Source: Bog-473 sp963755375 (GTDB lineage: Bacteria > Actinomycetota > Acidimicrobiia > Acidimicrobiales > RAAP-2). From it: a stretch of 64,000 nt of DNA. The DNA lies in assembly GCA_963755375.1 (NCBI GenBank), contig CAVWKG010000016.1, forward strand, positions 496,001 through 560,000, given 5' to 3'. The notes under the pieces were generated by a model. That model ran no database searches. It saw nothing but the letters and a program-made list of their open reading frames with translations, and was not told where the DNA came from. The first letter of the stretch is position 1. Every line of letters starts with the position of its first letter. Below are positions 17,045 to 26,044 of the stretch, piece by piece. Both the position numbers and the translations under genes were made by a program.

Positions 17045-18094
17045 TCAGCCGGATCCGGCGAAGCCTTCGCCATGATGCTCGTCGAGCCTCGGCACGCGTT
17101 GTGGGACCTCGGGGAGGGCGAGTCGGATGGGGAATCCGGGGAACGGCGCCGCGGCCAGCATCCCTGGGCGATCGAGAACGGGAGCGACCGGCACGCCGGC
17201 GGCGACAAGACGGTCGACCAGCCCGTCCCGGGGCTGGGTCGCGACGGCCTCGCCGACGGCCTGCTGGAGCTCGGCGCCACGCCGGCAACGTTCCTCGAAG
17301 CCGAGGCCGGCCACCTCGCTCAGGTCGAGCTCCTGGCACAGGCTCGACCAGAAGTGCTGTTCGTTGAGCACGCCGAGGGCCACCTGCCCGCCGTCGGCGG
17401 TGGCGAAGAGGCCGTACCCCGGGGTGGGTGCCGATCCGCCTTCAGTCCGCGCTCCGTCGGCGGCCCCGGCCGGACCGGTCCAGGTCGACAGCACGTCAGT
17501 CATGGAGACGTCGAGGTAGGCCCCTTCGCCGCTGGTGGCGCGGCCCAGCACGGCGGCGCAGATTCCGAACGCGGCGGTCAGCCCTGCGGCGAGGTCGGCC
17601 GTCGGGAGCGGCGGGATGGTGGTGGCCCTGCCGCCCTCGGGCGTCAGCGAGCCCGACCACGCCTGATAATTCACGTCGTGGCCGGGCAGGGTGGCGCGGG
17701 GATCGTGCTGGCCGTAACCGGAAATGGAGCAGTAGACGATGCCAGGGTGGCGCGCCCGTACCGCCACCTCGTCGAGTCCGAGCCTGGCCAGCACTCCGGG
17801 ACGGAACCCCTCCACGAGCACATCGGCCTGTGCCGCCAGCTCCAGGGCCCTGGCGCGCCCTTCCCCGTCCTTGAGGTCGAGCTCCACGCTTCGCTTGCCT
17901 TCGTTGACGGCGGCGAAGAGACCGGCGTAGTGGCGCATCGGATCCCCTCCCGGCGGCTCGACCTTGAGCACGTCGGCGCCGAGAGGCACCAGCAATGACG
18001 TGGCGTATGGCCCTGGGCGCCAGATGCTCAGGTCGAGCACCCGGAGTCCCGAGAGGAACGTTGCCGTCGCTGCCATCGGCCGAGAGTCTTGCAT
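17045..18094 (-). CDS. CaiB/BaiF CoA-transferase family protein, alpha-methylacyl-CoA racemase-like
   Basis: 349 residues with family III CoA-transferase features: LRVLDLSIWRPGPYAT, LGADVLKVEPPGGDPMR, NEGKRSVELDLKD, VEGFRPGVLARLGL, and the catalytic-Asp segment PGHDVNYQAWSGSL. The GHDxNY form and following residues match alpha-methylacyl-CoA racemase better than formyl-CoA transferase. The length is that of a racemase. It could epimerise 2-methylacyl-CoAs from branched fatty acids or steroid side chains, or move CoA between acids. Two ATGs, 18 bases apart, are possible starts. It diverges from the gene at 18118, with only 23 bases between the starts. Confidence 0.9.
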   Translation of the reverse strand: MQDSRPMAATATFLSGLRVLDLSIWRPGPYATSLLVPLGADVLKVEPPGGDPMRHYAGLFAAVNEGKRSVELDLKDGEGRARALELAAQADVLVEGFRPGVLARLGLDEVAVRARHPGIVYCSISGYGQHDPRATLPGHDVNYQAWSGSLTPEGGRATTIPPLPTADLAAGLTAAFGICAAVLGRATSGEGAYLDVSMTDVLSTWTGPAGAADGARTEGGSAPTPGYGLFATADGGQVALGVLNEQHFWSSLCQELDLSEVAGLGFEERCRRGAELQQAVGEAVATQPRDGLVDRLVAAGVPVAPVLDRPGMLAAAPFPGFPIRLALPEVPQRVPRLDEHHGEGFAGSG

Positions 18095-18117
18095 CGGGCC
18101 GGGGGTAGCCTCGCTGC

Positions 18118-18756
18118 GTGCTGGGATTTTTCTCCTTCACCGAGGTGACCGATCCCTCCGCCCACGAGGCCTACAACGCCTGGCACCAGCTCGACCATCT
18201 CCCCGAGCAATTCACCATCGACGGCATCTTCTTCGGCCGCCGCTGGGTGCGGTCCCCGCGCTGCCGGGCCGCCGGGTCGGCAGCGAGCACCCTCCTCGAG
18301 CCGTTCCACTACATGACCATGTACCTCCTCCGAGACGAGCATGTCTTGCCGGAGTTCTTCGCCCTGGCCGAACGGCTGCGCGCGGCGGACCGCTTCTTTG
18401 CCGCACGGCGTGCGCTCGTGTCGGGACCGTTTCCCGTGGTCGGCCGCTGGGCCGCGCCCCGCGTGGCGGTCTCCGCCGAGGCGGTTCCCTTCCGCCCCGC
18501 CGAAGGGGTCCATGTGGTCGTGGGCCCCCCGCTCGAGGGCGCCGACTTGGTGGCACACGCCGGCGTGGCCGGCGCCTGGCAGTTCGCCGATGCCGAGCAC
18601 GGCCGATTCATCACCGTCGCCTTCGTCGACGGGGACCTGTGGGAGACCTCGGCCGCCCTCCGCAATGCCGGCGGGGCGAGCCCCGAATGGGCGGGACCCC
18701 TGGAACGAGTTGATGCCTTTCGCTGGGACTGGTTCGCTACGCTGACGCCTCAATGA
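18118..18756 (+). CDS. EthD/DUF4286-like protein, function unknown
   Basis: 212 residues, GTG start. The N-terminal pattern YNAWHQLDHLPEQFTIDGIFFGRRW is typical of dimeric ferredoxin-fold proteins of the EthD/DUF4286 type, and the second half appears to hold a similar fold (FITVAFVDGD). No catalytic motif is known for these. They often accompany oxygenases and SDRs in catabolic clusters. The stop overlaps the next start by four bases (ATGA), so the two are translated together. The family assignment rests on the WHxxDHLPE pattern alone. Confidence 0.75.
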   Translation: MLGFFSFTEVTDPSAHEAYNAWHQLDHLPEQFTIDGIFFGRRWVRSPRCRAAGSAASTLLEPFHYMTMYLLRDEHVLPEFFALAERLRAADRFFAARRALVSGPFPVVGRWAAPRVAVSAEAVPFRPAEGVHVVVGPPLEGADLVAHAGVAGAWQFADAEHGRFITVAFVDGDLWETSAALRNAGGASPEWAGPLERVDAFRWDWFATLTPQ

Positions 18757-19568
18757 CCAGTCAAAGCAAGTCGAAAGCCCAGCGCAGGGCCGAGAACCAG
18801 CAGCGCGCCGCCGAGAAACGCGCCGCTGAGGCGAGGGCGAAGCGCCTCCGCATCGGCGTGCGCGTCGGTGGCGCCGTCGTGGTGGTCGCGCTCGTGGTCG
18901 TCCTCGTCACCCAGCTGACGGGCGGTGGCTCGGGCGGCGTGCCGCCCCAATTCAAGAATCCCCACGTCGCGGTCCAGGCCATACCGGCATCCATGTCCTC
19001 CACCTGGGTCCAGCCGCCGGCTGGCACGCCGGGCCCCGAGACGGTGCCGATTACGACCGGGCCGAAGCTGGCCACGCTTCTCAACGCTGCCACGGGCCAG
19101 ACGGTGGACGGCGTCCAGTGCCAGGCGGGCGAGCAGACGGTGGTGCACGTACACACCCACCTGACGATCTTCGTGAACGGGCAGGCCCGGGTCATCCCCT
19201 ACGGGATCGGCATCCCCGGCTTCCAGGCGGTCAACACGGCGAGCGGGCCCTTCGTCGAGACTGGGAGCTGCTTCTACTGGCTGCACGTGCACGCTGACGA
19301 CGGGATCATCCACATCGAGTCGCCGAGCACCTCGACGACCTTCACCCTGGGCCAGTTCTTCCAGGAATGGGGCGTTCCGCTCAGCACGACCCAGGTCGGG
19401 TCGGCGACCGGGAAGGTGACCGTGTTCTTCACCTCGCCCGGCAAGAAGCCCGGGATCTACACCGGTGACCCCAACAAACTCCCGCTGGGCGACCACTATC
19501 AGATCCAGCTGGTCGTCGGCACGCCGATCGTGGCGCCCGTCCAGGTGACCAACTGGGGCGGGCTGTAA
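18753..19568 (+). CDS. Membrane-anchored His-rich-motif protein, function unknown
   Basis: 271 residues. The N terminus is long and strongly basic (KAQRRAENQQRAAEKRAAEAR), followed by one membrane helix at about 36-54, so residues 60-271 lie outside the cell. The outer domain has HVHTHLTIF (His132, 134, 136), CFYWLHVHADDGIIHIES (His178, 180, 187) and TLGQFFQEWGVPLS, plus Cys123 and Cys173. Proteins with this HxHxH...LHxHxxxGxIHxE layout are widespread but undescribed as far as I know; a bound metal such as copper is likely but inferred. It overlaps the upstream EthD-like gene and is 4 bases from the oxidoreductase gene downstream, so all three form one operon. Confidence 0.8.
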   Translation: MTSQSKSKAQRRAENQQRAAEKRAAEARAKRLRIGVRVGGAVVVVALVVVLVTQLTGGGSGGVPPQFKNPHVAVQAIPASMSSTWVQPPAGTPGPETVPITTGPKLATLLNAATGQTVDGVQCQAGEQTVVHVHTHLTIFVNGQARVIPYGIGIPGFQAVNTASGPFVETGSCFYWLHVHADDGIIHIESPSTSTTFTLGQFFQEWGVPLSTTQVGSATGKVTVFFTSPGKKPGIYTGDPNKLPLGDHYQIQLVVGTPIVAPVQVTNWGGL

Positions 19569-19572
19569 GTTC

Positions 19573-20937
19573 GTGGAGGTCGACGCCATCGTCGTCGGGC
19601 TGGGCCCGGGCGGTGAGCAGGTGGCGGAGGAACTGGCCGACGCGGGGCTCGACGTCGTCGGGATCGAGGCGGAGCTCGTCGGCGGGGAGTGCCCGTATTG
19701 GGGATGCATCCCCTCCAAGATGATGGTCCGTGCCTCGGACCTCCTGGCGGAGGGGCGGCGCATCCCGGGCATGGCGGGCACGTCGGTGGTGACGCCCGAC
19801 TGGTCACCAGTGGCGCGGCGCATCAGGGAGGAGGCAACCGACTTCTGGGACGACAAGGTCGCCGTCGACCGCTTTGAGGACAAGGGCGGACACTTCATCC
19901 GGGGGAGGGCCCGAGTCGGCGGTCGCTCCTGGGTCGAGGTCGACGGCAGGACGGTGACGGCTCGTCGCGCCCTGGTGCTCTCCACGGGCCAGCGTGCCTT
20001 CATCCCGCCGATGTTCGCGAATGTGCCGCATTGGACGAACAGGGACGCCGTCGCCGCCGAGACCGTGCCCGCGTCGCTCCTTGTCATCGGGGGCGGGTCC
20101 GTCGGCCTCGAGATCGGGCAGGTCATGAGCCGTTTCGGGTCTCGGGTCACCATTGTCGAGTCGGCCCCTCGGCTGGCCGGTCCCGAGGAGCCAGAAGCGT
20201 CCGACCTCATCACCGAGATAGTGCGCCGGGAAGGCGTGGAGGTGCATACCGACGTCACCATCGAGCGGGCCGAGCCGTCGGGGGAGAACGGGGCCACCGT
20301 GCACCTGGCCGACGGGACGGCCTTGCACGGTGAGCGGATGCTGGTGGCCACGGGGCGCCGGAGCGACCTGGCCGGTCTCGGGGTCGGCGCGTTGGGTCTT
20401 GACGAGGAGGCGGGGAGCATCCCGGTCGACGGGCGGATGCGCGTGGCGCCCGGGGTCTGGGCGGTCGGAGACGTGACGGGGAAAGGCGCCTTCACCCATG
20501 TCGCCGTGTTCCAGGCCCGGCTCTGCGTGGCGGACATCCTGGGGCGGCCCTGCCCGGACGCCGACTACCGCGCGCTACCCCGGGTCACGTTCACCGACCC
20601 CGAGATCGGCTCGGTCGGGCTGACCGAGGCACAGGCCCGTGAGCAGGGTGGGGGCGTGACCGTGTTCCACGAGTCGATCGCTGCGTCGGCACGTGGGTGG
20701 ATCCACCAGGGCGAGGGCTTCGTGAAGTTGGTCGCCCGCGACGGTGTCGTGGTCGGGGCGACTTCCATGGGACCGACCGGCGGGGAGGTGCTGGGTCTGC
20801 TCGCGCTCGCCGTGCACGCCCAGGTCCCGCTGGAGACGATGCGGTCCATGATCTTTGCCTACCCGACGTTCCACCGCGCCGTGGACTCGGCGTTGTGGTC
20901 ACCACCGAGCAGCGAGTCGAAGATGGCCGGCGCCTGA
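19573..20937 (+). CDS. Pyridine nucleotide-disulfide oxidoreductase
   Basis: 454 residues, GTG start. FAD motif VVGLGPGGEQVAEELADAG, redox-active disulfide ECPYWGCIPSK (Cys-4-Cys), NAD(P) motif VIGGGSVGLEIGQVMSRFG, FAD motif VAPGVWAVGDVTGKG, and C-terminal dimerisation domain. The general layout is that of dihydrolipoamide dehydrogenase and mercuric reductase, but the CPYWGC disulfide, in place of CLNVGC, defines an actinobacterial subgroup of unknown substrate. The usual C-terminal HPT motif is YPTFH. It is the last gene of a three-gene operon. The 3' end overlaps the opposite hydrolase gene by 79 bases. Confidence 0.9.
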   Translation: MEVDAIVVGLGPGGEQVAEELADAGLDVVGIEAELVGGECPYWGCIPSKMMVRASDLLAEGRRIPGMAGTSVVTPDWSPVARRIREEATDFWDDKVAVDRFEDKGGHFIRGRARVGGRSWVEVDGRTVTARRALVLSTGQRAFIPPMFANVPHWTNRDAVAAETVPASLLVIGGGSVGLEIGQVMSRFGSRVTIVESAPRLAGPEEPEASDLITEIVRREGVEVHTDVTIERAEPSGENGATVHLADGTALHGERMLVATGRRSDLAGLGVGALGLDEEAGSIPVDGRMRVAPGVWAVGDVTGKGAFTHVAVFQARLCVADILGRPCPDADYRALPRVTFTDPEIGSVGLTEAQAREQGGGVTVFHESIAASARGWIHQGEGFVKLVARDGVVVGATSMGPTGGEVLGLLALAVHAQVPLETMRSMIFAYPTFHRAVDSALWSPPSSESKMAGA

Positions 20938-21755
20938 TGCGCCAGAAGTGAGAGGTGGCCCTCGCCGGGCACCACGGTGACGGAGGCCTGGGGAATGTGG
21001 CGCTTGAGGAAGGCGCGATAGCCCGGTGGCCCGGTTCGGTCGTCGGCACCTTCCCAGATGTGGACCGGCACACGGATCTCCTCGAGTGAGAACCCCCAAG
21101 GATCCCCGAAGATCCGGTAGTCCTGCACGCAGCCATCGGTGCCTTGGCGCAACGCCTCCCGGACGAAGGCCAGCGCATGGTCGGGCGGGCCCCACTCGGT
21201 CAGCACCGTGCGATCTGCCGGCGGGAACGAGCGCATGACGGCTCGAAAGAGTCGTGCGTTGCTGGCGTTGACGATGCTCACCTTCATGAGGGCCGACGCC
21301 AGCCACGGTGCCCGCCGGGTGAGGAACAACAGCGCCCGGTCCTCTGGGCTGAGCCCGCGTGTCGTGCCGTAGAGGTCGAGCGGCACGGCACTCGACAGGA
21401 GCGCGGCGGCCGTGACCCGGCCGCCCATTCTGGCCGCGCAGATGGCGGCGTAGGGACCACCGGCTGACCAGCCCATGACGGCGAACTGCTCGATGGCCAA
21501 CGCGTCGGCGAGGTGTGCCACGTCGGCGGGCCAGTCGACGAGGCGGCGTCCCGGTTGAGAGGTTGAAAGGCCGATGCCGGGTCGGTCGGGGGAGAGCAGG
21601 CGGATGCCCTTGGCCACCGCAGCTTCGTGGGCCGGCGCCGCGTCGAGGCGCGAACTCAGGCCACCATGGAAGCTCAGGACCGGGAAGCCGGACGGGCTGC
21701 CGTACTCCTCGTAGGCCAGTACCCGTCCGTCGGGCAGGGTCACCGATGCCGTCAC
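20859..21755 (-). CDS. Alpha/beta hydrolase
   Basis: 298 residues, GTG start. Oxyanion-hole region SFHGGLSSR, nucleophile elbow GWSAGG (Ser), acid region IWEGADDRTGP (Asp) and catalytic His in VPGEGHLSLL. The triad is complete. Soluble and cytoplasmic. The substrate is unknown; this branch includes esterases and non-heme haloperoxidase-like proteins. The last 79 bases overlap the end of the convergent oxidoreductase gene, so part of the C terminus (GGDHNAESTARWNVG) may not be needed. Confidence 0.88.
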   Translation of the reverse strand: MTASVTLPDGRVLAYEEYGSPSGFPVLSFHGGLSSRLDAAPAHEAAVAKGIRLLSPDRPGIGLSTSQPGRRLVDWPADVAHLADALAIEQFAVMGWSAGGPYAAICAARMGGRVTAAALLSSAVPLDLYGTTRGLSPEDRALLFLTRRAPWLASALMKVSIVNASNARLFRAVMRSFPPADRTVLTEWGPPDHALAFVREALRQGTDGCVQDYRIFGDPWGFSLEEIRVPVHIWEGADDRTGPPGYRAFLKRHIPQASVTVVPGEGHLSLLAHQAPAIFDSLLGGDHNAESTARWNVG

Positions 21756-21862
21756 GCCCTCATCGCTCTCCGCACCGTCACACCGAGGCGGAGCGTCGAG
21801 TCGTGCCCGATCCGTCCCGGGTGAGCAGGTGCCCGCACGAGAGCACGCTATAGGGTGCGGGC

Positions 21863-23053
21863 ATGAGTCCGAACGTCGACGAGCTGGTTGACGACCTGCT
21901 GGCTGACCTCCCGCCGGGAACCACCCCCGCTCAGGAGTTCTTCGGCGAGCAGTTCGACCGCGGCCTGGCCTGGTTGCACTTTCCGCCCGGCAACGGTGGG
22001 CTCGGCCTCACGCCCAGAGATCAGCAGCGCGCGCAGTCAAGGCTCAATGCAGGTGGTGCGCCGGTCGCCGGGGTGCGCAATCCGATCGGTTACGGCATGT
22101 GCGCCCCCACCATCGCCACGCACGGGACACGCGAGCAGAAGGAGCGCTACCTCAGGCCGCTCTTCACGAACGAGGAGATCTGGTGCCAGCTGTTCAGCGA
22201 GCCGGGCGCCGGCTCCGACGTCGCCGGCCTGTCCACCCGCGCCGAGCGTGATGGCGAAGAGTGGCAGCTCAACGGCCAGAAGGTGTGGACGACCCTCGCC
22301 CACATCTCGTCGTTCGGGCTGCTTGTGGCCCGCACGAACCCCGACGTGCCCAAGCACAAGGGGATGACCGCGTTCCTGGTCGACATGAAGGCGCCCGGCG
22401 TCGAGGTGCGGCCGCTCTTCCAGATCACCGGGGAGGCCGAGTTCAACGAGGTCTTCTTCACGGACGTGCACATGCCCGACTCGGCCCGCCTCGGCGGCGA
22501 GGGCGAGGGATGGCACGTTGCCGTCACGACGCTGATGAACGAGCGAGTCTCCATCGGCGGCGCGGTGACCCGCCGCGGCGGGGGCCCGGTCGCGGAGGCC
22601 ATCCGGATCTGGAAGGAGCGCTGGCAGGGCGATACCTCCGCCCACGCGCTCGCGCTACGCGACCGCCTCGTCTCGAGCTACATCCGCATGGAAGCGCTGT
22701 CCATGACCAATGCCCGCGCCGCGCAGACTCGAAAGGCCGGCACGCCGGGGCCCGAGGGTTCTGTGGCCAAGTTGGCGTACGCGGAAGAGAACAAGCGGGT
22801 CTACGACCTTTGTATGGACCTCCTGGGCAACGACGCCATGTTGTTCCCGGCCGGTTACCCCATGATCCGCCCCGACCTCGTGGGTATGGGCTCGCCCGAC
22901 GTGCACAAGATGTTCTTGCGGGTGCGGGCGAACTCCATTGAGGGAGGCACCTCGGAAGTCATGCGCAACATTCTCGGCGAGCGGGTGCTCGGGCTTCCGG
23001 GCGATGTCCGCACCGACAAGGAACTGCCGTGGAAGGACGTCCCGCGCAGCTGA
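21863..23053 (+). CDS. Acyl-CoA dehydrogenase
   Basis: 396 residues, ATG start. FAD/substrate motifs QLFSEPGAGSDVAGLSTRAER and GQKVWTTLAHISSFGLLVARTN, the middle beta domain (MTAFLVDMKAPGVEVRPL), and a C-terminal SIEGGTSEVMRNILGERVLGLP. The size and layout match the FadE-type enzymes that are abundant in fatty-acid- and sterol-degrading actinobacteria; these remove hydrogens alpha-beta to the thioester and pass electrons to ETF. The chain specificity cannot be told. It is followed 13 bases later by rpiA, which is unrelated in function. Confidence 0.93.
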   Translation: MSPNVDELVDDLLADLPPGTTPAQEFFGEQFDRGLAWLHFPPGNGGLGLTPRDQQRAQSRLNAGGAPVAGVRNPIGYGMCAPTIATHGTREQKERYLRPLFTNEEIWCQLFSEPGAGSDVAGLSTRAERDGEEWQLNGQKVWTTLAHISSFGLLVARTNPDVPKHKGMTAFLVDMKAPGVEVRPLFQITGEAEFNEVFFTDVHMPDSARLGGEGEGWHVAVTTLMNERVSIGGAVTRRGGGPVAEAIRIWKERWQGDTSAHALALRDRLVSSYIRMEALSMTNARAAQTRKAGTPGPEGSVAKLAYAEENKRVYDLCMDLLGNDAMLFPAGYPMIRPDLVGMGSPDVHKMFLRVRANSIEGGTSEVMRNILGERVLGLPGDVRTDKELPWKDVPRS

Positions 23054-23066
23054 GCGCGAGCCGGCC

Positions 23067-23718
23067 GTGACGGGATCTGACCTCAGGGCGGAGAAGCGCG
23101 CCGCAGCGGAGACCGCGGCCTCGCTCGTGGAGAGCGGCATGTGGGTCGGACTGGGAACCGGTTCGACGGTGGCCGAGCTGGTGCCTGCCCTCGGGGCGCG
23201 TCGGTTGGACATCACCTGCGCTGCGACGTCACCCGCAACAGAGGAGCTCGCCACCGCCCATGGGTTGGACGTCCGACCTTTCACCGCCGTCGACCGACTC
23301 GACCTGGCCATCGACGGGGCAGACCAGGTGGACCCTGTCGGCTGGCTCGTCAAGGGCGGGGGAGGGGCACACACCCGGGAACGGATCGTGGCCGCGGCCG
23401 CCGATCGTTTCGTGGTCATCGTGTCCTCGGACAAGCCCGTCGACCGGCTTCATCCGCCCGTCCCGCTCGAGCTGCTCGCCTTCGGGCTGGCGTCCACCCT
23501 GCACAAGCTCCCCGAGCGCGGTGCTGCGGAACGCGCCGCGGACGCCCGACGGCGGTGTGCTCGCCGACTACCACGGCGACTTCGACGACCCGGCTGCGCT
23601 GGCCGCCATGCTCGACGCCACGCCGGGCGTGGTCGCCCACGGCCTCTTCCCGCCCGCCCTGGTGTCGAGCGTTCTCATCGGCCGGGGCAACGAGGTGGAG
23701 ATGCGTCAGATCAGCTGA
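23067..23718 (+). pseudogene. rpiA: Ribose-5-phosphate isomerase A, frameshifted
   Basis: Starts GTG at 23067. The first frame has VGLGTGSTVAELVP (phosphate loop), DLAIDGADQVDP, LVKGGGGAHTRERIVA and FVVIVSSDKPVDRLH, all diagnostic of RpiA. After STLHKL the frame is lost; a second frame gives VLRNAPRTPDGGVLADYHGDFDDP and ends VLIGRGNEVEMRQIS, completing a normal about 217-residue enzyme. The switch lies at a run of four C (23510-23513); removing one base restores the reading frame. RpiA interconverts ribose-5-phosphate and ribulose-5-phosphate in the pentose phosphate pathway. As the enzyme is normally essential, an assembly error is the likelier cause unless an RpiB exists elsewhere. Confidence 0.9.
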
Positions 23719-23779
23719 ACCGCCGGATGGGGGTCGAGCGGCGACGGGCCGGGGTGGAACGTGCCGGATCCCAGCCGCG

Positions 23780-25009
23780 TCACGCTGCCGAGCTGAAGGT
23801 GACCGGCAGCGCGGTGGGGGAGCGGAACACGTCCCCCCGGATGTGGGGATCGTCGTCGCCGGGCTCGAGGGTCAGGTCCGGCAGCCGGTCGAACACTCGG
23901 TTGAGCAACGCCCGCGTCTCGAGCCGGGCGAGATGCATGCCGAGGCACATGTGCGGCCCGTGGGCGAAGGCGATGTGGGGGATGGCAGGCCGGAAGATGT
24001 CGAAGGACTCGGGGTCCTCCCAGCGGGTCTCGTCGTGGTTGGCCGAGCCGATGTGGGGCGAGATGCTCTCGTCCGGCCCGATGGTGACGCCTCCGATCTC
24101 GACCTCGCAGGTCGTAGTCCGGTTGATGCTGAGCAGCGGCGGCTCAAGGCGTAGGCCTTCCTCAATGGCTTGGGGCAGCAGCGAGCGATCGGCCCGCACC
24201 GCGTCGAGCTGCTCGGGGTGCGTGAGGAGCAGGTAGAGCAGGTTGCCCGACGAGCGGTAGGTCGTCTCGGCCCCGGCGGGCAGCAGGAGGCGCAAGAATG
24301 AGTAGATCGCCTCGTCCGTCAGCTTCTCGCCGTCGACCTCAGCCGAGACCAGGTCGCTGATCACGTCCTCGGCGGGGTGAGCCCGCCGGAGGGCCACGAC
24401 GCCGGCGAAGTATTCGCGCAACGCCTCCGAGGCGGCGATGCCGCGGTCGATGTCCGCCACGAGGCCGATCAGCTCGACCGACCAGCGCTGGAACTGTGCG
24501 AAGTCCTCCTCAGGGAGGCCGAGCAGGCGCGCGATCACGCGGACCGGGAACTCGAAGGTCAACTGGCGCACGAGGTCCGCCTGACCGTCGGCGGCGAAGC
24601 GGTCGATCTGGTCGTCGATGATCGGGCGGATGAACTCTGGCTCCCAGCGCGCCAGCGCCTTCTCGCGGAAGGCGTGCGCCACGAGGTTGCGGTGGCTGCG
24701 GTGCTCGGGGTCGTCCATGCCAAGGATCATGTGGCCCATCACCATGCCGATGGTGACGTCATAGCCGGTCGAGGTGAACGTCTTGGCGTCGCGCAAGATC
24801 CGCGAGCAGTCTTCGTAGCGGTAGGCGATCCAACCCGGCTCGACGTCGATGCCCTCGGGCAGGGACTCCGGGGAGATGGTGAGGCCTTTTTCGACGGGTG
24901 TCTCGTGTCGCTTGACGACGAGGTCCGGGTAGGGATCCCGCGTCGTGCCGGCCACCGCGTCGTCGAAGGCGCTGAACGGGTCGTACTCCTGAGCGTCGGA
25001 CACTGCCAT
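23780..25009 (-). CDS. Cytochrome P450
   Basis: 409 residues from the ATG at 25007-25009, preferred because GGAGG lies 10 bases upstream. Motifs: LGMDDPEHRSHRNLV (C helix), I-helix LPAGAETTYRS, ExxR in EEGLRLEPP, PERF-like DIFRPAIPHIAF, and the heme loop FAHGPHMCLGMHLAR with Cys355 as iron ligand. A complete class I-type soluble enzyme needing a separate ferredoxin and reductase, neither of which is adjacent. Likely hydroxylates a hydrophobic substrate such as a sterol, terpene or fatty acid. It is transcribed alone, divergent from the dehalogenase gene. Confidence 0.94.
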   Translation of the reverse strand: MAVSDAQEYDPFSAFDDAVAGTTRDPYPDLVVKRHETPVEKGLTISPESLPEGIDVEPGWIAYRYEDCSRILRDAKTFTSTGYDVTIGMVMGHMILGMDDPEHRSHRNLVAHAFREKALARWEPEFIRPIIDDQIDRFAADGQADLVRQLTFEFPVRVIARLLGLPEEDFAQFQRWSVELIGLVADIDRGIAASEALREYFAGVVALRRAHPAEDVISDLVSAEVDGEKLTDEAIYSFLRLLLPAGAETTYRSSGNLLYLLLTHPEQLDAVRADRSLLPQAIEEGLRLEPPLLSINRTTTCEVEIGGVTIGPDESISPHIGSANHDETRWEDPESFDIFRPAIPHIAFAHGPHMCLGMHLARLETRALLNRVFDRLPDLTLEPGDDDPHIRGDVFRSPTALPVTFSSAA

Positions 25010-25132
25010 GGTGCGCTTCCCTCCCACCCGGTGTTCTGTGACGTTGGTGTCACGTTAGGGGCGCGGCGACCGCGGCGCACCTCGGTACTCCCGGGGCAGC
25101 GTGCGGTCCTGACGGCGTAGGCTCCGGCCTGC

Positions 25133-26044
25133 ATGAAGACGCTGCGCACCCCCGACGACCGCTTCGCCGACCTACCCGGATACGACTTCTCCCCGCATTA
25201 CGCCGAGGTCGCCGACGCCGAGGGGGGCACGTTGCGGGTCCACTACGTGCGGGAGGGAGACCCCGCCGCACCCGTTGTGCTCCTGATGCACGGCGAGCCG
25301 TCCTGGTCGTATCTCTACCGCAGGATGATCCCGATCCTCACGGGAGCCGGGTTGCAGATCGTGGCGCCCGACCTGGTCGGCTTCGGGCGCTCTGACAAGC
25401 CGGCAGAACGAGCCGACTACACGTTCGCCCGGCACGTCGAGTGGATGCGCGAACTGCTCTTCGAACGGCTGGACCTGGGCGACATCACCCTGGTCTGCCA
25501 GGACTGGGGCGGGCTCATCGGCCTCCGCCTGGTCGGTGAGCACCCGGACCGCTTCGCCCGGGTGGTGGCCGCGAACACCTTCCTGCCCACGGGCGACACC
25601 AATCCGGGTGACGCCTTCTTCGCCTGGCAGAAATTCTCCCAGGAGGTGGACGAGTTCCCCACCGGCGCCATCGTCCGGGGCGGGTGCGCCAAGCCGGTAG
25701 CGCCTGACGTGGAGGCGGCTTACGACGCGCCGTTCCCCGATGAGTCCTACAAGTCCGGGGCCCGGCAGTTCCCCATGCTGGTGCCCTCCCGGCCCGACGA
25801 CCCCGCCCACGACGCCAACGTGGCCGCCTGGGTGGGCCTGGCCGCCTTCGACCGGCCAGTCCTGTGCGCCTTCAGCGACAGTGACCCGATTACCAAGGGC
25901 GCGGACCGCACCCTCAAGGAGCGGATCGCCGGCGCCCGGGGTCAGCCTCATACGACGATCGTCGGAGGCGGGCACTTCCTGCAGGAGGACTGCGGTGAGG
26001 ACCTGGCTGGTGTCGTCGTGTCCTTCGTCACCTCCACTCTGTGA
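25133..26044 (+). CDS. Haloalkane dehalogenase
   Basis: 303 residues, ATG start. Oxyanion motif HGEPSWSYLYR (53-63), nucleophile VCQDWGG with Asp124 in place of the usual Ser and Trp125 for halide binding, acid Asp in FSDSDPIT, and catalytic His281 in GGGHFLQEDCGE. The Asp nucleophile with an adjacent Trp and the late acid place it in the DhlA/DmrA-like group (HLD-I). These enzymes hydrolyse carbon-halogen bonds to an alcohol plus halide without a cofactor. Its stop overlaps the GTG of the flavin monooxygenase by four bases, so the two are made together. Confidence 0.92.
   Translation: MKTLRTPDDRFADLPGYDFSPHYAEVADAEGGTLRVHYVREGDPAAPVVLLMHGEPSWSYLYRRMIPILTGAGLQIVAPDLVGFGRSDKPAERADYTFARHVEWMRELLFERLDLGDITLVCQDWGGLIGLRLVGEHPDRFARVVAANTFLPTGDTNPGDAFFAWQKFSQEVDEFPTGAIVRGGCAKPVAPDVEAAYDAPFPDESYKSGARQFPMLVPSRPDDPAHDANVAAWVGLAAFDRPVLCAFSDSDPITKGADRTLKERIAGARGQPHTTIVGGGHFLQEDCGEDLAGVVVSFVTSTL

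Noticed and set aside
18750..20537. 595-codon open frame opposite the oxidoreductase operon
   Set aside because: Shadow of the two real plus-strand genes: no motif, and composition dominated by Arg, Ser, Pro and Thr.
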